A stretch of 48,822 bases of DNA, taken from assembly GCA_913054335.1 (NCBI GenBank), contig CAJXHL010000004.1:1-48822 (forward strand). The letters are read 5' to 3'. This document shows, piece after piece, positions 12,221-20,391 of the stretch; position 1 is the first letter of the stretch, and each line of letters opens with the position of its first letter. The position numbers and the translations under genes are program-made. A model generated the notes under the pieces. That model was not told the DNA's origin and ran no database searches. It worked only from the letters and a program-made list of their open reading frames with translations. This DNA comes from an uncultured Gammaproteobacteria bacterium. Its GTDB lineage: Bacteria > Pseudomonadota > Gammaproteobacteria > PS1 > Pseudothioglobaceae.

Positions 12221-13388
12221 TATTCCTCAGCGCGGCTTTCCAGTCTCGGAGTTTGCAGCCCGCTTGCAGTGCGCTCAAAGCCAAATGGTGTCGCAAAACC
12301 TAGATGGAATTTTGCTGATGAGTGAGCCAGAGGTGCGCTATTTTAGTGGCTTTCATACATTGTTTTGGCTAAGCCCTACACGCCCTTGGTTTTTATTTAT
12401 ACCGATTGAAGGTAAACCGATTGCCATTATTCCAGAAATTGGTGCAGCGCTGATGCGCGAGACGTGGGTTGAAGACATTCGCACGTGGAGTGCACCCTCA
12501 CCAGATGATGACGGTATCAGTTTGTTGTTGGATTTACTCAACCCATTGTCGAAGCAGGGCGGACGCTTAGGTATTATGAAAGGCCATGAAACCAGCCTGC
12601 GGATGCCGCTGGCCGATTACGAGCGCTTGATGACTTCATTGCCAGGCCTTAATTTGATAGATGCGACAAGTCTGGTTCGCAGTCTACGGATGGTGAAATC
12701 TGCGTTTGAAATTGAAAAAATTGCCCATATTTGTACCATAGCATCCAATGCTTTTGCCCGTGCGAATGAAATCTTCTACGAAGGCCAGCCTTTTGCTGAG
12801 ACATTCAGGGCTTTTCGTATGGAGTGCTTAGCGCAAGGAGCGGACGATGTGCCTTATTTGGCCGGTGGTGCCGATATTGGCGGCTATCAAGACATTATTT
12901 CCCCGCCTTCACAGCGTTTGTTGCAAAAAGGCGATATTCTGATGTTGGATACAGGTGCAACTTTCGATGGCTATTATTGCGATTTTGATCGTAATTATGC
13001 CATAGGCAAAGACGACGAATTATCCCGTCGCGCGCATGACACGCTATGGCGTGCTACAGAAGCCGGTTTGGCTGTTGCCAAGTCAGGCACCACTTGCCGA
13101 GAATTGTTTCAAGCAATGAGTGGCGTTATTACAGAAATGGATTATCAAGGTGGCGATGTTGGGCGAATGGGCCATGGTTTGGGTATGCAATTAACAGAAC
13201 AACCTTCTCATGCAGTTTTTGATGAAACAGTATTAGAGGAAAACATGGTAATAACTCTTGAGCCGTCTTTGAGCTATGGTGATGGTCGAATCATGGTGCA
13301 TGAAGAAAACATCGTTGTGCAAAACGGCGCACCGCGTCTCTTATCAAGGCGTGCCGATCAAGAATTACCAATTATTGGCAGGGGTTAA
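12213..13388 (+). CDS. M24 (creatinase/aminopeptidase P fold) hydrolase, DoeA/EutD-like
   Basis: 391 aa; MSEPEVRYFSGFHTLFW, RMVKSAFEIEKI, DTGATFDGYYCDFDRNYAIG, GRMGHGLGMQLTEQPSH, LEPS, MVHEENIVV; 8-nt overlap with the upstream lyase. Confidence 0.88.
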   Translation: MVNIPQRGFPVSEFAARLQCAQSQMVSQNLDGILLMSEPEVRYFSGFHTLFWLSPTRPWFLFIPIEGKPIAIIPEIGAALMRETWVEDIRTWSAPSPDDDGISLLLDLLNPLSKQGGRLGIMKGHETSLRMPLADYERLMTSLPGLNLIDATSLVRSLRMVKSAFEIEKIAHICTIASNAFARANEIFYEGQPFAETFRAFRMECLAQGADDVPYLAGGADIGGYQDIISPPSQRLLQKGDILMLDTGATFDGYYCDFDRNYAIGKDDELSRRAHDTLWRATEAGLAVAKSGTTCRELFQAMSGVITEMDYQGGDVGRMGHGLGMQLTEQPSHAVFDETVLEENMVITLEPSLSYGDGRIMVHEENIVVQNGAPRLLSRRADQELPIIGRG

Positions 13389-13389
13389 A

Positions 13390-14145
13390 ATGAAATTAAA
13401 CTTTACAACGGATAGCGGTATTGGCAGTAGAGCAACATTAGGACTAATTGTTTTACAGACCGATGAAACGCTCGAGTCGGAATTTGCCAAAGTTCTACCA
13501 AAAGATGGCGTAGCACTTTATCACAGCCGCATACCAATGTGTAATGAAGTCAATTCCGATACACTAAAACAGATGCAAATTGACATACCGAATTCTGCTG
13601 CGCTTTTACCGCCTGCCCTCTCATTTGACGTTATCGGTTATGGATGTACCTCTGGTGCTACCATTATCGGACCAGAAACAGTGCGTGATGCTGTGCAAAA
13701 GGCACACCCCGAAGCACAAGTCACCAATCCAGTCACTGCAATTATCGCGGCGTGTGAGGCACTCAATGCGAAAAAACTGGGTTTTCTTACACCGTATGTG
13801 CCTGAAGTCTCTGCGCAAATGCGTGAAAAGTTAGAAGCCTCCGGTCATAGTGTCGTTGCTTTTGGTTCTTTTGAAGAATCTGAGGATTGCGTCGTGGCTA
13901 AAATTACTGAAGCCTCTATCCTCGAGGCGATAGAGTCTGTTGCTTTGCAAGCAGAATGCGATGCGGTGGTCGTGTCCTGCACCAGTTTACGAACGACAGG
14001 CTTGATCAAGGAGGCAGAGGCTCGTATCGGCAAGCCTGTTATATCGAGTAATCTTGCCATGGCTTGGCATATGATGAAGCTGGCTAATTTATCCCACAAT
14101 CCTTCAGAATTTGGGGAGTTGTTTAACCTTTCTTCTAGGAAATAA
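13390..14145 (+). CDS. Asp/Glu racemase superfamily protein (maleate isomerase / arylmalonate decarboxylase / EutA-like)
   Basis: From ATG 13390: MKLNFTTDSGIGSRATLGLIVLQTDETLE..., paired catalytic cysteines in VIGYGCTSGATIIGP and VVVSCTSLRT. ORF-track start 13276 lies inside the preceding gene. Confidence 0.85.
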   Translation: MKLNFTTDSGIGSRATLGLIVLQTDETLESEFAKVLPKDGVALYHSRIPMCNEVNSDTLKQMQIDIPNSAALLPPALSFDVIGYGCTSGATIIGPETVRDAVQKAHPEAQVTNPVTAIIAACEALNAKKLGFLTPYVPEVSAQMREKLEASGHSVVAFGSFEESEDCVVAKITEASILEAIESVALQAECDAVVVSCTSLRTTGLIKEAEARIGKPVISSNLAMAWHMMKLANLSHNPSEFGELFNLSSRK

Positions 14146-14255
14146 TAGCCAAAGCCACTTTAGTAGGTGCATATTCAAAATTTCCAATATTTCTCTCGTT
14201 GAGTAAAAAACCATCAGTTTTATGGCATAAATGGGGCTAAATAAAGGCTTTTATT
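14146..14255 (+). repeat. Copy B of the imperfect ~110 bp direct repeat
   Basis: TAGCCAAAGCCACTT...AATTTCCAATATTT...GAGT...CAGTTTTATGGCATAAATGGG...CTTTTATT; begins immediately after the stop codon of the EutA-like gene. Confidence 0.5.
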
Positions 14256-14299
14256 GCTCAAAATAGCCGTTTTTGATGATTTTTTCATTTTGTTTTTGG

Positions 14300-14660
14300 C
14301 TATTTCGAGGAGGTGAATTGCCGAAAGGCAAGAGAAGCTGCCCTGGGGTATTATTTCCGAAATTTTTAGATTAAACCCTTTCTCAAAAATCAAGGATTTT
14401 TTCGCTTAGGTCTTGTTACCTTTCTGCTTGCACCCGAGGGCAGGCCACCCACTCCAGAAAGGTAACCGAAAGAACACCCTAGTGCGAAGCCTGCCTTTGG
14501 TGCAATAAAATTGATTAACCTTAAATTCGTTTTCTCGAATTGTGCCGCGCCCGAGCGTTGCGAGGAAGTGCCCCTGGGGTGCAAATTCTTAAGCGAAGAC
14601 TTCATTACAGCTGAGTTAAACAGTGCGTAAGCATCTGTTTCTACGAAACTTATGCTCTAT
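14300..14660. other. Structured non-coding region (nested inverted repeats)
   Basis: Hairpin TTGCC-GAAA-GGCAA (14318-14331); 12-bp perfect stem GTTACCTTTCTG/CAGAAAGGTAAC (14415-14426/14455-14466); GCACC..GGCAGGC/GCCTGCC..GGTGC (14430-14445/14489-14503); TTCGCTTA/TAAGCGAA (14401-14408/14590-14597); AGCATctGTTTC-tac-GAAACttATGCT (14630-14656). Confidence 0.6.
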
Positions 14661-14778
14661 GAGTGTAAAGTTTATTAGTGATCTTGATTGTCAAGGGAAT
14701 AGTAGTTTGAATCACTATTTTATTTAACCAACACAGTCCATATTAAGGTACTGGTATGATTGCGAGGATTAATTAATA

Positions 14779-15441
14779 GTGATAAACCTTGGGGAAGTAG
14801 TTGTGCATCTTGTAATGTTTGATATCGATGGAACATTAGTCAATTCGTCCAGCTTCGAAGACGTTTGTTATACGAAAGCAGTTCAAGAGGTAATAAAGCA
14901 TCCAGTTGACACTGATTGGTCAAAGTACATTAATGTTACTGACTCAGGGATCTTGCATGAAATAATCGATAAAAATGGTCTGTATAGTGATTGGCATAAC
15001 ATTCACAGAGAAGTGAAGCTTTCATTTATAAGTCATATAAAATCACATTTGCACCATACTCAAGTAAAAGAAATTGAGGGAGCCTCAGCATTTATTCAGC
15101 TACTTCGTCAAAGAGATGATGTCGTGTTGGCAATAGCGACTGGTGGTTGGGAGGAAACGGCCAGATTGAAGCTGGAATCTGCTGGGATCGACTATTCTGG
15201 AATTGCCTTTGCTTCGGGCTCGGATCATGTTGGTCGAATTGACATTATGAAAATCGCTGAAGCAAAATGTTCTGAGAATGGATTTACTTCTAAATCTTAT
15301 TTTGGTGATGCTATTTGGGATAAAAAAGCATCGCAGGCATTAGGTTTTAACTTTATTCTGGTCGGTGATCAAGTCAGTCATGCCAAACAAATAATGAATT
15401 TCAATTGCAGCGACAAAGCCTCAGCGCTGATTGGTTTATAG
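14779..15441 (+). CDS. HAD-superfamily hydrolase
   Basis: 220 aa; LVMFDIDGTLVNS (motif I), AIATGGW (motif II), GDAIWDKKAS (motif IV). Start uncertain. Confidence 0.85.
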   Translation: MINLGEVVVHLVMFDIDGTLVNSSSFEDVCYTKAVQEVIKHPVDTDWSKYINVTDSGILHEIIDKNGLYSDWHNIHREVKLSFISHIKSHLHHTQVKEIEGASAFIQLLRQRDDVVLAIATGGWEETARLKLESAGIDYSGIAFASGSDHVGRIDIMKIAEAKCSENGFTSKSYFGDAIWDKKASQALGFNFILVGDQVSHAKQIMNFNCSDKASALIGL

Positions 15442-15596
15442 CGAAAAAAATGTACCTGACGCTAACTACTTCTGGAATAAGGCGCGCGCTATCCATTAAA
15501 TATTGTCTCTACATTTAAGTTGGATGAGTCATAATAACAAAACTTAACAAGACACTAAGTTTAAGTGTTATTTCAATAAATTTAAAGATGGTTTAA

Positions 15597-16433
15597 ATGA
15601 ACAAGAATTACTCTTTAGTGACTGTGGACTGGTTACACGAAAATCTGGATGATGAAAACCTTGTTATTCTGGATGCAAGTATGGATAAGGTGTTGGGTAA
15701 AGAGCCGCTTGTTTATGACCATTTCTTCTGCATTAAGGGTGCTCAAAAATGCGATATTGAGCAAGCCTTTCACGATTCAAGTAGCAACCAACCCAATACC
15801 ATGCCAACGGCAGAGCAATTTACACTCGAAGCGCAGAAATTAGGAGTGCATGCCAATAGCGTTGTTGTTATTTATGACAACCAAGGAATCTACTGTTCGC
15901 CTCGAGCTTGGTGGATGTTTAAATCGATGGGGCATAAAAATGTTTATGTACTCGATGGCGGATTGCCCGAATGGAGCGATAAAGGTTATGCGACAGAGAA
16001 GCACTACGGCTCAAAAACCAAAGGTGATTTTGTGGGGGATTATGTAACTGGTGCAGTTTGTCATTCTGAAGCTGTTCTAAATGCGATTGATGAGGAGGGT
16101 ATAACTGTTATTGATGCACGAGCAAACGCCCGTTTTACAGGGGCTGCACCCGAGCCGTATGCGGGTTTAAGAAGTGGCCATATTCCAAAATCCGTCAATA
16201 TTCCTTTTCTTAATTTATTGCGGGGTTATCGCTTTAAGTCGCCCGAGGACATTCGAGAAATCTTTAAACAACAAGGTGCTTTGGATAAGCAGCTGATGTG
16301 CTCCTGTGGTTCGGGTATTACGGCTTGTGTGGTGATGCTGGCTGCCAATGTTATCGGTATTAAGAATCTTTGTCTTTATGATGGCTCTTGGAGTGAGTGG
16401 GGAAGTGACTCTAAACTTCCTATTGAGAAATAA
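15597..16433 (+). CDS. Two-domain rhodanese; 3-mercaptopyruvate sulfurtransferase-like
   Basis: 278 aa; VTVDWLHENLDDENLVILDAS, YDNQGIYCSPRAWWMFKSMGH, active-site loop CSCGSGITAC. Confidence 0.9.
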   Translation: MNKNYSLVTVDWLHENLDDENLVILDASMDKVLGKEPLVYDHFFCIKGAQKCDIEQAFHDSSSNQPNTMPTAEQFTLEAQKLGVHANSVVVIYDNQGIYCSPRAWWMFKSMGHKNVYVLDGGLPEWSDKGYATEKHYGSKTKGDFVGDYVTGAVCHSEAVLNAIDEEGITVIDARANARFTGAAPEPYAGLRSGHIPKSVNIPFLNLLRGYRFKSPEDIREIFKQQGALDKQLMCSCGSGITACVVMLAANVIGIKNLCLYDGSWSEWGSDSKLPIEK

Positions 16434-16435
16434 CC

Positions 16436-17161
16436 ATGAAAAAGAAAAACATTCTTGTGTTTAAACATATGCCGTCGCAAAATCCTGGCATATTTCGTGA
16501 TTTTGCAGAAGCGCAAGGCGTTGAATTTATCGAAATTGATTTACATGCTGGGGATCGGATTCCAGAGCTGAGCGACTTTGATGGACTTTGGGTGATGGGT
16601 GGCTCAATGAATGTATGGGAAGAAGAACAGTACCCTTGGTTGATTAAGGAAAAACAGGTCATCAGGCGTGCAGTAAATGAACACAACATGCCTTTTCTGG
16701 GTATATGTCTAGGCCATCAATTACTTGCTGAAGCTATGGGCGGTAAGGTTGCTAAAACTGAGAATTATGAAATCGGTTTGTTTGAGGTAAGTCCTACTGA
16801 TGAGGGGCTAAACCACCCACTGTTGCATGACATTCCAAGCTCATCACAATGGGTAAACGTACATTTGGCGGAAGTGGTCAAGGCGCCTGAAAAAGCCGTG
16901 ATTCTAGCGACATCCAGTCAATGCCAAAACCATATTATGCAAATGGGAAAAAACGCCTATTCATGTCAGTTTCATCCAGAGGTTTGCGACCATACGGTAG
17001 AGGAGTGGATGAAAATTCCAGACATACCAGAGGCATTGGGCGGTTTACTTGGGTCAGAAGGTTTTGCCTATTTTAAGTCCAGTATCGCTAACAATTTACC
17101 CACCAACAATGCCGTTTCGTCAACACTATTTAGGAACTGGTGCGGGCTGGTTTTTGATTAA
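16436..17161 (+). CDS. Type 1 glutamine amidotransferase (GMP synthase-like)
   Basis: 241 aa; GLWVMGGSMNVWEE, FLGICLGHQLLAEAMGG (nucleophile Cys), SCQFHPEV (catalytic His); 2 nt after the sulfurtransferase. Confidence 0.88.
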   Translation: MKKKNILVFKHMPSQNPGIFRDFAEAQGVEFIEIDLHAGDRIPELSDFDGLWVMGGSMNVWEEEQYPWLIKEKQVIRRAVNEHNMPFLGICLGHQLLAEAMGGKVAKTENYEIGLFEVSPTDEGLNHPLLHDIPSSSQWVNVHLAEVVKAPEKAVILATSSQCQNHIMQMGKNAYSCQFHPEVCDHTVEEWMKIPDIPEALGGLLGSEGFAYFKSSIANNLPTNNAVSSTLFRNWCGLVFD

Positions 17162-17289
17162 ACACGATGACTTGTTCAAAGATTCTTAATTATTGTTTTG
17201 CAAAACCGCTTGGTATTGTCGAAACAAATTTCGGTAATAATTGATGAGATTGTCATTTTTTTAACTTAAATATCCACTTAAAATGAATA

Positions 17290-17784
17290 ATGATAATTAG
17301 AGAATATAATAAATCGGATTGGAATAATCTGTGGCCTATTATTGAAAAGGTATTTCGCGAAGGTGAAACTTATGCGTTTTCCCCAGATATCACAGAGCAA
17401 GAGGCGCATAAGGTTTGGATAGAATCACCGAAGGAAGCATGGGTTGCTGTTGGGGAAGATAATAAGCTTTTAGGTACGTATTACCTTAAAGCAAACCAGC
17501 CGCAGCTTGGCTCCCACGTGTGTAATTGCGGTTATATAGTTTCTGAGGATGCAAGAGGAAAGGGCCTAGCAACGAGCATGTGTGAGCACTCTCAAATATT
17601 GGCTAAAGAATTAGGCTTTAGAGCCATGCAATATAATCTTGTCGTGTCAACAAATATAGGTGCAATTCGTTTGTGGGAAAAACTTGGGTTTCTAATAGTT
17701 GGCAACTTACCGAAAGCATTCAATAGTAAGAAAGCCGGTTATGTTGATGCATTTGTAATGTATAAAGAATTAATAACCAATTAA
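17290..17784 (+). CDS. GNAT family N-acetyltransferase
   Basis: 164 aa; GYIVSEDARGKGLATSMCEHSQ acetyl-CoA motif, AIRLWEKLGF. Confidence 0.9.
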   Translation: MIIREYNKSDWNNLWPIIEKVFREGETYAFSPDITEQEAHKVWIESPKEAWVAVGEDNKLLGTYYLKANQPQLGSHVCNCGYIVSEDARGKGLATSMCEHSQILAKELGFRAMQYNLVVSTNIGAIRLWEKLGFLIVGNLPKAFNSKKAGYVDAFVMYKELITN

Positions 17785-17789
17785 TCACC

Positions 17790-18332
17790 ATGCATTATCA
17801 AGACGTTATCAATTATTGGTTTTCCAAAGAAAATAAAAAACATTGGTTTAACTCGACGCCTGAAATTGACGCTGAAATTAAGGAAAAATTTGAAGGCTTG
17901 TGGCAAAGTGCAGCTGCAGGGAAGCTTGATGCTTGGCAAGAAACAGCTGAGGGCGCTCTGGCTCTCATCATCGTGCTAGATCAATTTCCGCTTAATATGT
18001 TTCGAGGTGAAGTTAAAAGTTTTCAAACAGAACAACAAGCAATTGAGGTAACTTTAAAGGCAATTGACAATGGCTTTGATAAAGGGTTGAGTGAGGAAAA
18101 ACTGTCTTTTTTATTGATGTCTTTGATGCACAGTGAAAAACTTGAAGAGCAAGATTTATCGGTCAAGCTTTTCAAGGCACATAACTTAACCGATAATCTG
18201 AACTTCGCCGAGCACCACAGGAATCTAATTAAAGAATTTGGTCGCTTCCCCCACAGAAATGCAATACTAGGGCGTGAAGATACACCGGAAGAAGCTGACT
18301 ATTTAGTTTCAAAGCGAGCGTTTACCGGCTAG
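17790..18332 (+). CDS. DUF924 family protein
   Basis: 180 aa; INYWFS...HWFNSTPEIDAEIKEKFEGLW, ALIIVLDQFPLNMFRG, GRFPHRNAILGRE. Confidence 0.85.
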   Translation: MHYQDVINYWFSKENKKHWFNSTPEIDAEIKEKFEGLWQSAAAGKLDAWQETAEGALALIIVLDQFPLNMFRGEVKSFQTEQQAIEVTLKAIDNGFDKGLSEEKLSFLLMSLMHSEKLEEQDLSVKLFKAHNLTDNLNFAEHHRNLIKEFGRFPHRNAILGREDTPEEADYLVSKRAFTG

Positions 18333-18337
18333 ATTAA

Positions 18338-19171
18338 ATGCTCAAAGTCCTAACGCAACAGCAAATTGATCAATACCACGAACAGGGGTTTATCTCGCCA
18401 ATTCGTGTTATGTCGGAAAATGAGGCACTGTTTATCGCTGCTGAGATAGCACGAGTTGAGGGTGAATATCCAGAGGAAATACATGCTGAAAGTCGTAACA
18501 ATCTTCACCTGTCCTTCACCTTTCTTGATAAGTTAGCCCATCATAATACGATTGTTGACGCCATGGAAGACATTATTGGCCCGGATATTTCACTGTGGGC
18601 GTCAGTATTGTTTGCTAAAGATCCAAATTCTAAACACTATGTAAGTTGGCATCAAGATACAACCTACATGGGCTTTAACTTAAATGACTGTGCTACCCCG
18701 TGGATTGCTCTAACACCAAGCAATGAAGAGACGGGCTGTATGATGATGATTCCTGGTAGTCATAAAAATGCAATTCAACATCACGAAGATACTTTTGCTG
18801 AAAATAATATCTTAACACGTGGTCAGGTTGTGCCAAATGTTGATGAATCTCAGGCAGTGAGCCTCATTTTAAAACCGGGCGAGATGTCAATACATTGTGG
18901 TACGATTATCCATGGTTCTAAAGAAAATAAAAGCAATCAAAGGCGCGTTGGCTTTGCGTTGCAATCCTATGTGGGAAAACATATTAAACAGATTGTTGGC
19001 AAAGAGTTATGGACACATATTCGAGGACAAAAACGACAGGATTTTGGTGTTAAGTATTTACATCGACCACAATATGACATGGACCCCGAGACCGTTTCTG
19101 AGCGAAAAATAGCTGATGAAAATTTATCAAATATTCTCTATAAAGGCTCGAAAATCAAACGTAAATACTAG
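18338..19171 (+). CDS. Phytanoyl-CoA dioxygenase (PhyH) family Fe(II)/2OG oxygenase
   Basis: 277 aa; WHQDTTYMGF (HxD), GCMMMIPGSHK, IHGSKENKSNQRRVGFALQ (distal His/Arg). Confidence 0.9.
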   Translation: MLKVLTQQQIDQYHEQGFISPIRVMSENEALFIAAEIARVEGEYPEEIHAESRNNLHLSFTFLDKLAHHNTIVDAMEDIIGPDISLWASVLFAKDPNSKHYVSWHQDTTYMGFNLNDCATPWIALTPSNEETGCMMMIPGSHKNAIQHHEDTFAENNILTRGQVVPNVDESQAVSLILKPGEMSIHCGTIIHGSKENKSNQRRVGFALQSYVGKHIKQIVGKELWTHIRGQKRQDFGVKYLHRPQYDMDPETVSERKIADENLSNILYKGSKIKRKY

Positions 19172-19205
19172 AAAAATCAAAGAATTAGGAGCTTAATAAA
19201 CCCTG

Positions 19206-20372
19206 ATGTCAGAACTAAATATCCATTTCAGCAGAGAAGAGTTTGCCGAGCGCCAAGAGCGTGTACGTAACAGCATGTGTGAACAAGAATTAGACGGTCT
19301 TCTGCTTTTTAAAATTGAGGACATGTATTGGCTTACGGGTTACGACTCCGACGGCTTTTGTATTTTTGGCACTATGTTTATCGGAACCGATGGGCAATTA
19401 ACTCAACTGGTGCGTCCTGCCGATCTTGGTAATGCTTCTTATTCCTCGATTTGTGAAGATGTAAGAACGGCGCCTGACTCCGAGCATAGTAATCGGGCCG
19501 AACAGATTAAGAGCTTGTTGCAGTCTTTAAAAATGCAGGGTAAGAGAGTAGGTATTCAAGTTGACACGATGGGATTGACGCCGCGATTGTTTTTGCAAAT
19601 TAAAGATGCACTCAGCAATTGGTGTGAGCTGATTGTGGTTGGTGATTTTATTCGAGAGTTGCGATTGGTCAAAAGCCCCCAAGAGCTCGCTTATATTCGC
19701 AAGGCGGGTGAGATATTGGATACAGCACTAAATAAAACGCTTGAGGTAGTAACTTCTGGCACTTTTGAAGGAGATATGTACGCTACATTTTATGATGCAT
19801 TGTTTCGTCTTGACGGGGATTTACCCGCCCACATTCCTCCTTTGGGAAGTGGTAAATCAGCATTAAATTTGCGCTACACAACAAAGCGAAAACATATTCT
19901 CGAAAACGATCAAGTAACACTTGAACTTGGGGCTGGCTATCGTCATTATCATGCAGCAAGCATGTGTGTTGTCCTAACTGGCCCCGAGATCAATGAACGC
20001 CATTTAAAAATGCATGCGGTTAGTGTTGCTGCTCTGGATGCGGTGCAATCGATCTTGCGCCCGGGTACTACAGTTGGTGAAATTTACGACACCTATCGGC
20101 AAACACTAGAAAGTAATGGCGAACAAGACGCCGTGCTGACAGTTTGCGGCTATACGATGGGCGCTGTTTGGCCGCCCACTTGGATGGAGCAACCGCTAAT
20201 TTTTGAAGACAACCCTGTTGTACTTGAGGAAAACATGTCATTTTTTACCCACATGATACTGAACGACCGCGAAACTGGACTATCGATGGCTGTTGCAGAG
20301 CAGGCTATTATTACTGCGGGCGAGCCAGAAATCATCACTCATGTCCCTCGAACACCAATAATCAAAAATTAG
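19206..20372 (+). CDS. M24 family (Xaa-Pro dipeptidase/ectoine hydrolase-like) protein
   Basis: 388 aa; YWLTGYDSDGF, IRELRLVKSPQELAYIRKAG and a C-terminal pita-bread-like domain. Confidence 0.82.
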   Translation: MSELNIHFSREEFAERQERVRNSMCEQELDGLLLFKIEDMYWLTGYDSDGFCIFGTMFIGTDGQLTQLVRPADLGNASYSSICEDVRTAPDSEHSNRAEQIKSLLQSLKMQGKRVGIQVDTMGLTPRLFLQIKDALSNWCELIVVGDFIRELRLVKSPQELAYIRKAGEILDTALNKTLEVVTSGTFEGDMYATFYDALFRLDGDLPAHIPPLGSGKSALNLRYTTKRKHILENDQVTLELGAGYRHYHAASMCVVLTGPEINERHLKMHAVSVAALDAVQSILRPGTTVGEIYDTYRQTLESNGEQDAVLTVCGYTMGAVWPPTWMEQPLIFEDNPVVLEENMSFFTHMILNDRETGLSMAVAEQAIITAGEPEIITHVPRTPIIKN

Positions 20373-20391
20373 AGTAGTGGCTTAACCTCTA

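Noticed and set aside
13276-13389. N-terminal extension of the EutA-like protein
   Set aside because: Lies within the upstream M24 gene in another frame; ATG 13390 starts the conserved domain.
14390-14605. 71-aa minus-strand ORF (MKSSLKNLHPRGTSSQRSGAAQ...SRKVTRPKRKNP)
   Set aside because: It coincides exactly with the nested inverted repeats, is low in complexity for a protein and lacks a clear RBS. Treated as a by-product of a structured element rather than a gene.
18338-19171. Ectoine hydroxylase (ectD)
   Set aside because: Belongs to the PhyH superfamily, but EctD-specific signature could not be confirmed and no ectABC is present in the window.
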